A stretch of 55,659 nucleotides of DNA from Synergistaceae bacterium (GTDB taxonomy: Bacteria > Synergistota > Synergistia > Synergistales > Thermovirgaceae): positions 1 through 55,659 of the forward strand of contig JAAYDT010000060.1 in assembly GCA_012729145.1 (NCBI GenBank), given 5' to 3'. The stretch's first letter is position 1; every line of letters starts with the position of its first letter. Under the pieces are notes generated by a model. It saw only the letters and a list, made by a program, of their open reading frames with translations. It was not told where the DNA came from and did not search any database. Positions 16,881 through 26,084 of this stretch are shown one piece after another. A program made the translations under genes and the position numbers.

Positions 16881-18560
16881 CTACATCTTCTCCGGTGCGC
16901 TTATCCCAAGCAGTGAAAGAGCGTTGGCCAGAACTGTCCGGGAGGCTTCAGCCAGAAGCAGCCTCGCTCCCTCCAGCTCCGCCCCCACCCCCAGTACCCG
17001 GTGGGCATTGTAGAAGGAGTGGAAGTCACCCGCCAGGTCGTAGGCATAGAAGACTATCCTGTGGGGGGCAAGGTCGTTCGCGGCCTTCTCCACTTCCTCG
17101 GGAAAGGCCGAGAGTCTCTTGACAAGGGCGATCTCCTCCGGTTCTACCAGGACGGAAAGGTCTGCCCCGGAGGGATCGGGGACTGTGATACCCCTGGCCG
17201 TCGCCTCCCTGAAGATGCTGTGAATCCTTGCATGGGCGTACTGGACGTAGTAAACAGGGTTGTCCGTGGAAGCGCTCTTGGCCAGGTCCAGGTCGAAGTC
17301 AAGGTGGCTGTCTGATCGTCTCATGGCAAAGAAGTATCTGGTGGCGTTCACTCCCACTTCGTCTATGACCTCCCTGAGGGTGACAAACTCACCCGACCTG
17401 GTTGACATGGAAACCTGCTCTCCACCCCTGAGGAGATTCACGAACTGGATAAGGAGGACCTGGAGATCCTCCTCCTTTCTCCCCAAAGCCTGCACTGCAG
17501 CCTTCATCCTCGGGATGTAGCCGTGGTGGTCGGCACCCCACACATCAATTACCATGTCAAACCCCCGGTCGAACTTGTCCTTGTGATAGGCTATATCGGA
17601 GGCAAAGTAGGTGGGGGCACCGTTGCTCCTGATGAGTACCCTGTCCTTGTCGTCGGAGAAGGCCGTGGCCTTGAACCAGGTAGCCCCATCTGCATCGAAG
17701 GCGAAACCGTTCTTCTTGAGGGTCTCCAGCATGCTCGGGACCCTTACTCCATCGTAGAGAGATTTCTCCGAGAACCAGACATTGAATTTTACCCCGAAAT
17801 CTTCGAGGTCCTTCTTGATACCTTCCAGGATGACCCTTCCTGCGTACTCAGTAAAAAAGGGCAGGGACTCCTTGAGGGGCATTCCAAGGAAACGCTCCCC
17901 TTCAGAATCCAGAACATTCCGTGCAAGATCGAAGATGTATCCTCCCTTGTAGCCATCCTCGGGGAAGGGAGCCTCCTCGGACCGGTCGCATATCTCAAAG
18001 TACCTTGACTGGGTTGATCTCCCCAGGAGCTCCATCTGGAGTCCTGCGTCATTGATATAGTACTCCCTCTCAACTTTCCACCCGGCAAAGGAGAGGATCC
18101 TCGCGCATATGTCGCCTACGGCCGCCCCTCTTCCGTGACCGACATGCAGGGGCCCCGTCGGGTTGGCGCTGACGAATTCGACCTGGACCCTGCGTCCTCC
18201 CCCGCTGTTGACCCTGCCAAAGTCAGGACCGCATCCCAGAATGTGCTCTACTGTCCCGGTCATCCAGGACCTTGAGAGGAAAAAGTTGATGAAACCCGGT
18301 CCCGCTACTTCGACCCTTTCCACGAGGGGGCTCCCCGGAAGAAGGGATACTATCCTGCGGGCCACATCCAGGGGTTTCTCCCCGAAGGTCCTCGCCCACT
18401 GCATCGCGGCGTTGGTTGCCCAGTCTCCCTGCCCCTCCCTTCTTCCCCTCTCTAGCTCAACGAGGGGTCTTGCCTCAAGGGGGATCCCCTTTTCGCAGGC
18501 GATCTTCCCTATGGATATCTCCAGCATTTCTGTAATAACAGCGACAATATCCTTTTTCAT
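16881..18560 (-). CDS. argS: arginyl-tRNA synthetase
   Basis: Class I aminoacyl-tRNA synthetase, 559 residues, usual length. N-terminal tRNA-recognition domain, then FVSANPTGPLHVGHGRGAA with the HIGH-type motif HVGH near residue 138, YINDAG, DVWGADHHGYIPR, and the degenerate KMSKS region VSMSTRSGEFVTL near residue 395, which is normal in ArgRS. The C-terminal DALR-type anticodon domain includes YVQYAHARIHSI. The ATG lies 20 bases after the DUF3857-like gene. Confidence 0.97.
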   Translation of the reverse strand: MKKDIVAVITEMLEISIGKIACEKGIPLEARPLVELERGRREGQGDWATNAAMQWARTFGEKPLDVARRIVSLLPGSPLVERVEVAGPGFINFFLSRSWMTGTVEHILGCGPDFGRVNSGGGRRVQVEFVSANPTGPLHVGHGRGAAVGDICARILSFAGWKVEREYYINDAGLQMELLGRSTQSRYFEICDRSEEAPFPEDGYKGGYIFDLARNVLDSEGERFLGMPLKESLPFFTEYAGRVILEGIKKDLEDFGVKFNVWFSEKSLYDGVRVPSMLETLKKNGFAFDADGATWFKATAFSDDKDRVLIRSNGAPTYFASDIAYHKDKFDRGFDMVIDVWGADHHGYIPRMKAAVQALGRKEEDLQVLLIQFVNLLRGGEQVSMSTRSGEFVTLREVIDEVGVNATRYFFAMRRSDSHLDFDLDLAKSASTDNPVYYVQYAHARIHSIFREATARGITVPDPSGADLSVLVEPEEIALVKRLSAFPEEVEKAANDLAPHRIVFYAYDLAGDFHSFYNAHRVLGVGAELEGARLLLAEASRTVLANALSLLGISAPEKM

Positions 18561-18579
18561 GGCTCCTCCCCGCTTTCGG

Positions 18580-20400
18580 TCACCTTTTCTTCATGGGTAC
18601 TGTGGTCCCGGTCCAACCCAGGCCCTGTCTAACGGCATTCGTCAGGGCCTGCCTGGCCTGTTCATCCAATCTCGCCGTTGAGACGACGGTCTTCTGCTCC
18701 GCCAGAAGGGTCCGTCCTCTCCTGACCCTCATGGACTCCTCCAGTTTGACCGTTCCTGATTCATAAGGTCGGGTCGCCGGCAGGACCATCACATCGAATC
18801 CTTCAGGGAGCCCTATACTGACTGACTGCTCGTAAACGAAGGGGAACCGGATACCCCCTCCCGCTCCTTTCTCTGCTATGGAACTTTGCCAGGGCATCAC
18901 CACTGAGGGCATCCTGAGCAGCAGGCCCTCACCTCCGGGTATGGCGATCCGGGCATTCAAGGGAACCTTGATCCTGAAACCTGTTCCTGCCGGTTCCATA
19001 AGGGCCCCTTCGAAAGAAAATCCGGGGATGGAGGGCCATGAAAAGGAGCCCAGGATCTCTGTGACCTGGTCCTTTTCGATGGACCCTTTTAGCTGTAATG
19101 TATCGACCCATGCACCCCTGGCGGTGATCACCAATTCTCCGGTGGCCATTCCGTCTGAAGATACATCAACGGTCCAGTCAAACGAAAGCCTGTGATCTCC
19201 CGGGCCGCCCGCGGGCAGTACCCTTCGTGATGGGGAGCTTCCCTCCAGGGAGTAGACTGTCCTCCCCCATAATCTGGGAGGCGTCGAGCCCGGTCTGGCG
19301 GCTTGTCCTATCTCGAACATGAAGGATTTTCCCGTAGGCGGGGTTAGCGAAAGGACCGGTCTTTCCCATGCCCTTACTGTGGCGGGCGACTGGTCTCCGA
19401 GGGGAACACGGGGATCCCAGAGGATCTCCACACCCCATCCGACCTTTCTCAGCCATTCTCCCAGAAGGAACGATGCCTCCCATTCTGTCCAGGGGCCTTC
19501 GGCTGGTATCCTTCCCGGGGTTCTGACGAGATCCGATGGGAGGGTCCTTTCCAGGCGGTCAGGATCGTTCATATACTCCATGATCCTGATCCCACTCCTT
19601 GTCCTGTCCTGGTCTCCCATCATGGAGACAACCCGGGAGGGGGGATCGGCTTTCAGGGAAGCGGCGACAGAATCTGCTTCAGAGAGAGAGTATCTCAGAC
19701 CCTTCCTCAGGCTGAAAAGCACCCAGCGCCCCCGGTCGGGGGAGAGAGAAGAGCCTTCTGACGCCGGGGTGTTGATCACGCTCCATGTGTAGATGTCCTC
19801 GGCCCCTCCCCTGCTAACCTGAGGGTCGGGAAGATTCTCGCTGAGCCAGACAGGTTCAGCACCGGACGGGACCGTCAGGGTGATCCTCTGTTCCCATTGG
19901 GGAAGATCCAGATCTATGGGGACAGCGTCCTCAAGGTTCATCCTCGTTGGGAAGACCTGGCGGTAGGACAGTGCAAGGATATTACCCTCAAAGTTGTTGG
20001 GGAGCCTCACCTCGATCATTTCGACTCCGTTCCTCTCTTTATCCCTCGGGATCAACGGGTACTGGATCCGGCGACTGGCGGGGTCGTAGAGAGCAGCCTC
20101 GGTGACTGAAGCCTCCCCTCCCTCGGGAACGACGATCTCCCAATTCCTCCATCTGTCCGGGAGACCTCCTCCTTCATGCAGGAAGATGATGGTGTTCCTC
20201 TCGGTACTCCCATCGGCAAGAAGACGGTAGCTGATGTCTCTCAGGACCACGAAACCTTTACCGGAACCAAGCACCTCCAGGGACGGAGCTTCATTCAGGG
20301 ACCTGGAGAGAAGGGCCGGAATATCCTGCCCATGGACGGTGCCGCAAAGGACTAGCATTATGGTCAGTACCAGTACAGGGAACAAGGATCTCGGTCTCAA
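18580..20400 (-). CDS. exported DUF3857-like protein of unknown function
   Basis: A 606-residue secreted protein. Residues 1-25 form a signal peptide (basic RPR, hydrophobic stretch, ending near VHGQ). The region about 45-200 has the FVVLRDISYRLLADGSTER opening and PNNFEGNILALSYR segment characteristic of DUF3857, a domain often found before transglutaminase-like domains, but I see no Cys-His-Asp transglutaminase core; the C-terminal half looks beta-rich. The start is TTG at 20398-20400, with GGGAG 8 bases upstream; the longer frame to 20466 would overlap secA's end. It lies between secA and argS. Function not known; an envelope role is likely from its export. Confidence 0.6.
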   Translation of the reverse strand: MRPRSLFPVLVLTIMLVLCGTVHGQDIPALLSRSLNEAPSLEVLGSGKGFVVLRDISYRLLADGSTERNTIIFLHEGGGLPDRWRNWEIVVPEGGEASVTEAALYDPASRRIQYPLIPRDKERNGVEMIEVRLPNNFEGNILALSYRQVFPTRMNLEDAVPIDLDLPQWEQRITLTVPSGAEPVWLSENLPDPQVSRGGAEDIYTWSVINTPASEGSSLSPDRGRWVLFSLRKGLRYSLSEADSVAASLKADPPSRVVSMMGDQDRTRSGIRIMEYMNDPDRLERTLPSDLVRTPGRIPAEGPWTEWEASFLLGEWLRKVGWGVEILWDPRVPLGDQSPATVRAWERPVLSLTPPTGKSFMFEIGQAARPGSTPPRLWGRTVYSLEGSSPSRRVLPAGGPGDHRLSFDWTVDVSSDGMATGELVITARGAWVDTLQLKGSIEKDQVTEILGSFSWPSIPGFSFEGALMEPAGTGFRIKVPLNARIAIPGGEGLLLRMPSVVMPWQSSIAEKGAGGGIRFPFVYEQSVSIGLPEGFDVMVLPATRPYESGTVKLEESMRVRRGRTLLAEQKTVVSTARLDEQARQALTNAVRQGLGWTGTTVPMKKR

Positions 20401-20447
20401 GAGTATCACTCCCTTGCGTCCGGGGAACAGGACGGTAGATTCGGTTC

Positions 20448-23111
20448 TCAGACATTCTTTCCGCAACAGTGCTTGTATTTTCTCCCGCTACCGCAGGGGC
20501 AGGGTGCGTTCCTCCCGATCTTGCCGCCGCTCCTGACAGGCTGGGGCCTGGCGGGACCTGTTCCCTGACCGTCGGGAACAGGCAGTGCAATATCCCTGGT
20601 CTCTTTCAGGGCATCCCGGTGCCTGGCAGGGGCCGACCCCTCGGACATCACGGAAACCCTGAAAAAATATTGTGCGAAGGAGAGGCGTACCCTCTCCATC
20701 ATCTCCTGGAAAAGATTATAGGATTCGAACTGATATTCAAGAAGGGGATCTTTCTGCCCTATTGCCCTCAGCCCTATCCCTCTCCGCAGTTCGTCCATGG
20801 CCAGAAGGTGCTCCTTCCAGGCCGAATCAAGAACGTTGAGGAGCAGGAACCTGATCATCTCGCTGGCGTTGAGGGCACCCATTTCTTCCAGCTTCTGGAC
20901 GAGCCTCCGGGAGACCTCTTCCATTATGGCAGCCCTTGATACCTCCAGGTCCTCCGGGGTCTGAACCCCTTCAAGGTGCCTCTCTATACCCGGCCAGAAG
21001 ACACCCTTAAGAGAGACAGCCACAGCCTGGGGCTGGGGTTCCTCCCCTTCGGGGAAGAAGCGCTCGATGATGCTTTCAAGGGCATCTTCAACCAGTTGAC
21101 GGCCATGCCCGGCAAGGTCCGGCTCGGAGAGGATCTTCCTGCGCTCCTGATAAATGGCCTCCCTCTGCTGGTTCATCACGTTATCATACATAAGAAGCTG
21201 GCGACGGATGTCAAAGTGGAACTCCTCCACCCGCTTCTGAGCCGTCTCTATGGCTTTTGTGAGAAGACCATGCTCTATGTATTCACCCTCCTCGAGCCCC
21301 AGCTTTTCCATGAACCCGCTTATCCGGTCGGAGCCGAAAAGGCGGAGAAGATCATCCTCGAGAGAGAGGTAGAAGGTGCTGCACCCGGGGTCTCCCTGGC
21401 GTCCACTCCTCCCCCGGAGCTGGTTGTCTATCCTTCGTGACTCGTGCCGTTCGGTTCCGATGATCTTGAGACCACCGAGCCTGACCACCTCGCCGTGCTC
21501 CCTGGAACACTCCTCCCTCATTTCGGAGAGGATCTCCTCGAAGGTTTCCCTGTCGGAAGCATGGTCAACTTCTCTTCTCTGGGCCTCCTCCCTGGCGAGA
21601 AAGAGAGGGTTGCCACCGAGGACTATGTCCGTTCCACGACCCGCCATGTTGGTCGCAACGGTGACCGCCCCAAGCCTTCCGGCCTGGGCGACTATATGGG
21701 CTTCCATTTCATGGTACTTGGCGTTCAGGATCCTGTGTTCGATCCTTCTTGACTTCAGTATCTTTCCAAGGATCTCGGAACTCTCGATGGAAGTCGTACC
21801 TATCAGGACGGGCTGACCCGTACGGTGGGTCTCTTCCACATCATCGGCCACGGCTGCGAACTTCTCCTGCCTGGTCCGGAATATCACGTCGGGGTTGTCC
21901 TTCCTGATCATAGGCATATGGGTGGGAATGACGACCACTTCCAGACCGTATATGTCCTTGAACTCCTCCTCCTCGGTAGCGGCGGTCCCCGTCATTCCAG
22001 CCACCTTCCTGTACATCCTGACGTAGTTCTGAAGAGTGATGGTGGCCAGGGTCTGGTTCTCCCTTCCCACGCTGACCCTCTCCTTGGCCTCGATCGCCTG
22101 GTGAAGCCCGTCGGAGTACCTTCTTCCAAACATCAGCCTTCCTGTGAATTCGTCGACGATGACTATCTCGCCATCCTTGTTTACGTAATGGACATCTCTC
22201 TGGAAGAGGTGGTGGGCCTTGAGAGCCTGGACAATCCTGTGCCCCAGTTCGGATCTCTGGTAGTCGGTGAACAGGTCGGGCAGACCAAGTACCTTCTCGC
22301 ACCTGGCGATCCCCGCCTCGGTAAGGGCCACGTTCCGCTCCTTCTCTTCGAGTTCGAAGTCCTCACCCTTGCGAAGCCTCCTGGCTACGTCGTCAGCCTT
22401 TCTGTAGACCTCCACGTTGTCCTCGGAGGGGCCAGAGATGATCAGGGGGGTCCTTGCCTCATCGATAAGAATGGAGTCCACCTCGTCGAGGATTATGAAA
22501 GAGTGCTCACGCTGAACAAGCTGGGAGGCGCTTACGGCCATGTTGTCCCTGAGGTAGTCGAAACCGAACTCGCTGTTGGTACCGTAAGTGACGTCCGCCT
22601 TGTAGGCCGCTACTCTCTCGGCCTGGTCCATGAAAGCGTAGATCACTCCCACGGAGAGTCCCAGAAATTTATATATGGGCCCCATCCACTCTGCGTCCCT
22701 TTGAGCCAGGTAGTCGTTGACGGTCACCAGGTGCACCCCTTCGCCCTTCAGCGCGTTAAGGACCACAGCAAGGGTTGCCACCAGGGTCTTGCCCTCGCCG
22801 GTCTTCATCTCGGCTATCTTGCCCTCGTGGAGCGCTATTCCCCCCATGAGCTGGACATCAAAGTGCCGGAGTCCCAGGGTCCTCCCTGACACTTCACGGA
22901 CGGCGGCAAACACTTCGGGTAGCAGTTCGTCCAGGGACTCGCCGCCAATTGCTCGTTCCCTGAAAAGGGGTCCCAGGTCGGCAAGATCATCATCCGAGAG
23001 GGCCTGCATTGACGGTTCCAGGGCGTTGATCCTCGAAACCGCGGAAGCGAAGCGTTTCAGGGTCCTTTCGTTCCGGTCGAGCCCCAGAGACTTTTTCAGT
23101 GCTTCTAACAT
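20448..23111 (-). CDS. secA: preprotein translocase ATPase SecA
   Basis: The motor of Sec protein export, 887 residues, full length. Marks in order: MKTGEGKTLVATL Walker A near residue 101, YGTNSEFGFDYLRDNM, ILDEVDSILIDEARTPLIISG (DEAD box), GMTGTA, TTSIESSE, NMAGRGTDI, GLKIIGTERHESRRIDNQLRGRSGRQGDPG, and a zinc-binding C-terminal APCPCGSGRKYKHCCG (C-x-C-x8-CC) that contacts SecB and lipids. ATG at 23109-23111 with GAGGTGA upstream. It has a strong promoter. Confidence 0.98.
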   Translation of the reverse strand: MLEALKKSLGLDRNERTLKRFASAVSRINALEPSMQALSDDDLADLGPLFRERAIGGESLDELLPEVFAAVREVSGRTLGLRHFDVQLMGGIALHEGKIAEMKTGEGKTLVATLAVVLNALKGEGVHLVTVNDYLAQRDAEWMGPIYKFLGLSVGVIYAFMDQAERVAAYKADVTYGTNSEFGFDYLRDNMAVSASQLVQREHSFIILDEVDSILIDEARTPLIISGPSEDNVEVYRKADDVARRLRKGEDFELEEKERNVALTEAGIARCEKVLGLPDLFTDYQRSELGHRIVQALKAHHLFQRDVHYVNKDGEIVIVDEFTGRLMFGRRYSDGLHQAIEAKERVSVGRENQTLATITLQNYVRMYRKVAGMTGTAATEEEEFKDIYGLEVVVIPTHMPMIRKDNPDVIFRTRQEKFAAVADDVEETHRTGQPVLIGTTSIESSEILGKILKSRRIEHRILNAKYHEMEAHIVAQAGRLGAVTVATNMAGRGTDIVLGGNPLFLAREEAQRREVDHASDRETFEEILSEMREECSREHGEVVRLGGLKIIGTERHESRRIDNQLRGRSGRQGDPGCSTFYLSLEDDLLRLFGSDRISGFMEKLGLEEGEYIEHGLLTKAIETAQKRVEEFHFDIRRQLLMYDNVMNQQREAIYQERRKILSEPDLAGHGRQLVEDALESIIERFFPEGEEPQPQAVAVSLKGVFWPGIERHLEGVQTPEDLEVSRAAIMEEVSRRLVQKLEEMGALNASEMIRFLLLNVLDSAWKEHLLAMDELRRGIGLRAIGQKDPLLEYQFESYNLFQEMMERVRLSFAQYFFRVSVMSEGSAPARHRDALKETRDIALPVPDGQGTGPARPQPVRSGGKIGRNAPCPCGSGRKYKHCCGKNV

Positions 23112-23163
23112 TCAGTTCACCTCGATCGGCATCAGGGACGGGGAGTTTTCCTTTCAGAGTGAC

Positions 23164-23192
23164 ATTATATTCCCCGCAGGGAGGGGCGTCAA
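23164..23192 (-). promoter_or_regulatory. secA promoter, overlapping the tnaA terminator
   Basis: Minus strand TTGACG (23187-23192), 17-base spacer, perfect TATAAT (23164-23169). The -35 shares its first two T's with the T-tract of the terminator that follows the tryptophanase gene. Confidence 0.75.
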
Positions 23193-23222
23193 AAAAGGGG
23201 GGGCGGCCAGGCCGTCCCCCCC
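23191..23222 (-). terminator. intrinsic terminator after the tryptophanase gene
   Basis: On the minus strand a G/C-rich hairpin (arms about 23210-23221 and 23197-23208, one G-U pair) is followed at once by six T's (23196-23191). It lies 10 bases beyond the tryptophanase stop. Confidence 0.8.
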
Positions 23223-23231
23223 GAGGGGTCG

Positions 23232-24629
23232 TCACTTCAGATCGAAAGGCTCAAGGTGGGCCAGGAAGTGGTGAAGCCCCTTGACGGGTGGTGCGTAGGT
23301 GACCTTCAGACCGTAGCGTATGCTGTCCCTGCGCTTGAAGACATTCACAATGGACTCGCCTACATACTCGATGTGGCTGTTGGTATAGGTCCTCCGGTTG
23401 ATGGCCAGACGAAAGAGCTCAAGCCTGGGAAGCATCATCTCTCCGGTCTTCTCGTCCTCTGTGGCAAAGGCCAGGGCTCCGAGTCCGATCCCCCTTATGG
23501 CCGCCTCACGGTATATCTCGATGCCCAGCACATCCGCCGGGTAGTGTTTCTGTGGGATGTGGGGGAGGAATGCCGCGGCGTCGATAAAGATGGCGTGTCC
23601 CCCTGCCGGTTTAACGTAGGGGACCCCGCCCTCCTCCAGGATATCGCCGAGATAGGCCACCTGGGCCACACGGTGTGCCAGGTACTGCTCGTCGGTCATC
23701 TCCCGAAGACCGAGGGCCAGAGCCTCCAGGTCCCTGCCCGCCAGCCCGCCGTAGGTGACAAAACCTTCGTAGAGGATGACCCGAGGGAGGAGCTTCTGGT
23801 ACATATCCTCGGTCCTGCAGCATATCATCCCTCCTATGTTGACCAGGGGGTCCTTCTTGCAGGATACGGTTATGGCGTCGACGCAGTCCATCATGGCCCT
23901 CAGGATCTGCGCCACGGACATATCGGCGCACTCCTTCTCCCTTACCTTGATAAAGTGGGCATTCTCCGCCATTCTTGCAGCATCAAGGAAGAAGGGGATC
24001 CCTTCCCTCTTCGCAACGGCCGAAACGGATCTCAGGTTACCCAGGCTTACCGGCTGGCCTCCACCGGAGTTGTTGGTGACGGTCACCATTATCAGGGGTA
24101 TCCTGTCCTTGCCGTAATGCCTGATAGTGTCCTCAAGCTTCCGGATGTCCACATCACCCTTGAAGGGGTGATCAGAGGAAGGATCGAAGGCGTCGTCAAC
24201 GACGCAGTCGACGGGATCGGCACCCATGTTGAAGATATGGGCCCGGGTAGTGTCAAAGGGCATGTTGAAGGGTACGATGTCGCCTTTCTTCAGGAGGGTT
24301 CCGAAGGCGATGTTCTCGGCAGCCCTCCCCTGGTGGGCCGGAATGACGTATTCGAAGCCCAGAACTTCACGGACGGAATCCTTCAGGGCAAAGAAGCTGT
24401 CGGCCCCTGCATAGGCTTCATCACCTCTCATCAGAGCCGCCCACTGCTGCTTGCTCATTGCCCCTGTGCCAGAGTCCGTCAGCAGATCGATGTAGATGTC
24501 ACGGGAAGTAAGGCCGAACATATTGAAATGGCCCTTCCTGAGGGCGTCCTCCCGCTGTGCCTGGTCCGGTACCGTGACAGGTTCCACCATCCTGATACGG
24601 AAAGGTTCAGGCTGTATCTTCCTAACCAT
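23232..24629 (-). CDS. tnaA: tryptophanase (beta-eliminating lyase family)
   Basis: PLP enzyme that splits tryptophan into indole, pyruvate and ammonia; 465 residues, family length. Visible: PEPFRIRMVEPV, IDLLTDSGTGAMS near residue 47, MRGDEAYAG, PAHQGRAAE, and the PLP lysine K259 in SCKKDP. Tryptophanase and tyrosine phenol-lyase differ at two sites: D126 in FDTTR matches tryptophanase (tyrosine lyase has threonine), and L383 stands where tyrosine lyase has a catalytic arginine. Both favour tryptophanase. The ATG follows AGGAGGT. A -10 lies about 80 bases upstream; an intrinsic terminator follows. No tnaC-like leader peptide or permease gene is adjacent. Confidence 0.82.
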   Translation of the reverse strand: MVRKIQPEPFRIRMVEPVTVPDQAQREDALRKGHFNMFGLTSRDIYIDLLTDSGTGAMSKQQWAALMRGDEAYAGADSFFALKDSVREVLGFEYVIPAHQGRAAENIAFGTLLKKGDIVPFNMPFDTTRAHIFNMGADPVDCVVDDAFDPSSDHPFKGDVDIRKLEDTIRHYGKDRIPLIMVTVTNNSGGGQPVSLGNLRSVSAVAKREGIPFFLDAARMAENAHFIKVREKECADMSVAQILRAMMDCVDAITVSCKKDPLVNIGGMICCRTEDMYQKLLPRVILYEGFVTYGGLAGRDLEALALGLREMTDEQYLAHRVAQVAYLGDILEEGGVPYVKPAGGHAIFIDAAAFLPHIPQKHYPADVLGIEIYREAAIRGIGLGALAFATEDEKTGEMMLPRLELFRLAINRRTYTNSHIEYVGESIVNVFKRRDSIRYGLKVTYAPPVKGLHHFLAHLEPFDLK

Positions 24630-24710
24630 CTAGCAAGACCTCCTACTTCTTTTCTTCGGCTCGGCTGAAGGTGCCTCTCGTGGTGCCAGGCTCGTCTTTC
24701 GCTTCAGTTA

Positions 24711-24716
24711 ATTATA
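24711..24716 (-). promoter_or_regulatory. -10 element of the tryptophanase gene in the 24630-24776 gap
   Basis: A perfect TATAAT on the minus strand, 82 bases before the tnaA start, with no convincing -35 at standard spacing. The leader between them contains a GGTGCC direct repeat and weak pairing potential, but no short ORF with tryptophan codons, so attenuation like that of E. coli tnaC is not supported. Confidence 0.5.
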
Positions 24717-24776
24717 GCACCCTTCATCCGACCATTTTGACCCGGGGGGACAGGGTCCATTTCCCTATACCGGGCT

Positions 24777-25319
24777 TCAGGTAAGGAGTTTTCTACCCTC
24801 GACCAGGTAGTCCATACCCGACCAGAGGGTGGCTATCATGGCGACCCACATGGCGGCCAGTCCACCTGGAAGGTTGAAGATCACCAGGAGGATCGCCACG
24901 ATCTGGGTAACGGTCTTCACCTTGCCTCCCCTGGATGCTGCGATGACAACCCCTTCCGAGGCGGCGACCAGCCGAAGACCGGTGACGAAGAACTCCCTGG
25001 AGATGATGACCACAACGATCCAGGCCGGCAATCGCTGAAGCTGCACAAGAGAAATAAGGGCTGCGATCACCAGGATCTTGTCGGCAAGGGGATCGATGAG
25101 CTTGCCGAGATTGGTCACCATTCCGTGCTTCCGGGCGAAGTACCCGTCAAAGGTATCGGTGAGGGCCGCTATGGTGAATACAAGTCCCGCGAGAACGTCT
25201 CCGAAGGGAAGTCCGAGAATGTTCCCGAACTGCCCCCTCAGGGTAAGGAATACCATGACGAGAGGGGCAAGAAATACCCTTGAGAGGCTCAGGATGTTGG
25301 GAAGGTTCCATACGGTCAA
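24777..25319 (-). CDS. pgsA: CDP-diacylglycerol--glycerol-3-phosphate 3-phosphatidyltransferase
   Basis: Membrane enzyme for phosphatidylglycerol-phosphate synthesis; 180 residues with about five membrane segments. N-terminal NLPNILSLSRVFLAP and the CDP-alcohol phosphotransferase signature at about residues 58-84: D-T-F-DG-x2-AR-x8-G-x3-D-x3-D. The following HGMVTNLGKLIDPLADK and FFVTGLRLVAA are PgsA-typical. TTG start at 25317-25319 with GGAGGTG 8 bases upstream. It follows the LIV transporter operon, separated by a hairpin. Confidence 0.92.
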   Translation of the reverse strand: MTVWNLPNILSLSRVFLAPLVMVFLTLRGQFGNILGLPFGDVLAGLVFTIAALTDTFDGYFARKHGMVTNLGKLIDPLADKILVIAALISLVQLQRLPAWIVVVIISREFFVTGLRLVAASEGVVIAASRGGKVKTVTQIVAILLVIFNLPGGLAAMWVAMIATLWSGMDYLVEGRKLLT

Positions 25320-25346
25320 GGCTCATACACCTCCAGTACCGCGTAA

Positions 25347-25372
25347 GGGGCCCTGTCTTATTTCAGGGCCCC
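25347..25372. terminator. hairpin between livF and pgsA
   Basis: GGGGCCCTG at 25347-25355 pairs with CAGGGCCCC at 25364-25372 around an 8-base loop, just after the livF stop. There is no T-tract on the minus strand, so it may reduce rather than block read-through into pgsA. Confidence 0.45.
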
Positions 25373-25379
25373 CGTTTTC

Positions 25380-26084
25380 CTACCCCCCCAGGTAGGCTTC
25401 CCGGACCTTTGGATCATCAAGCAGTTCTTTTCCTGTCCCGGAGAGAACTATCCTGCCCACCTCCAGGACGTATGCCGCGTCGGCTATCTTCAGGGCGGCA
25501 TAGGCGTTCTGTTCCACCAGGAGGACCGTCTTGCCCTCGCTGTTGATGGTCTGGATGATATCGAAGACCTCCTTGACAAGAAGGGGCGCCAGACCCAGAG
25601 AAGGTTCATCCAGCATCAGAAGACGGGGAGACCCCATGAGGGCCCTTCCGACAGCCAGCATCTGCTGCTCTCCTCCGGAGAGGGTACCCCCCTTCTGCCA
25701 AGTCCTCTCCTTGAGCCTCGGGAAGAGCTCGTAGACCCAGTCAAGGTCCCTGGCTATCCCGTCGGAGTCGCTCCTGCTGAAGGCACCCAGCATAAGGTTC
25801 TCCAGAACGGTCAGATGGGGGAGGATCTTCCTCCCCTCAGGGGCCATCATTATCCCTGACTTGACGATCTCCTCCGGGGCAAACCCCGATATCTCCCTCC
25901 CATCGAGCTGAATGGAGCCCTTGCTTTTCTTCACAATGCCAGCAATGGTCCGGAGAGTGGAGCTCTTGCCGGCACCATTGGCCCCTATCAGTGTGACTAT
26001 CTTCCCCTGAGGGACCTCGAGGGAGATACCCTTTATGGCGTGGATGCCGCCGTAATGAACATTGAGGTCTCTGATACTAAGCAT
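25380..26084 (-). CDS. livF: branched-chain amino acid ABC transporter, ATP-binding protein LivF
   Basis: 234-residue ABC ATPase of the LivF type: GANGAGKSSTLRTIAG (Walker A) near residue 33, LSGGEQQMLAVGRAL signature near 134, LLMLDEPSLGLAPLLV (Walker B) near 154, and the H-loop region replaced by VLLVEQNAY, as normal for LivF. Pairs with LivG to energise uptake of branched-chain or other hydrophobic amino acids. It overlaps livG by 8 bases. Confidence 0.93.
   Translation of the reverse strand: MLSIRDLNVHYGGIHAIKGISLEVPQGKIVTLIGANGAGKSSTLRTIAGIVKKSKGSIQLDGREISGFAPEEIVKSGIMMAPEGRKILPHLTVLENLMLGAFSRSDSDGIARDLDWVYELFPRLKERTWQKGGTLSGGEQQMLAVGRALMGSPRLLMLDEPSLGLAPLLVKEVFDIIQTINSEGKTVLLVEQNAYAALKIADAAYVLEVGRIVLSGTGKELLDDPKVREAYLGG

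Noticed and set aside
16881-18560. Defective arginyl-tRNA synthetase because the KMSKS motif is degenerate
   Set aside because: ArgRS enzymes commonly have a degenerate KMSKS; HVGH and all other motifs are present.
21825-22889. A 354-codon plus-strand frame inside secA
   Set aside because: Antisense to conserved SecA motifs; no independent support.
23232-24629. Tyrosine phenol-lyase
   Set aside because: Residues 126 and 383 match tryptophanase and lack the threonine and arginine of tyrosine phenol-lyase.
23256-24668. A 470-codon plus-strand frame opposite tryptophanase
   Set aside because: Same antisense effect; the minus-strand protein is an unmistakable PLP lyase, and the frame has no domain.
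24630-24710. tnaC-like attenuator peptide upstream of tryptophanase
   Set aside because: No short open frame with a tryptophan codon and ribosome site is present in the leader.
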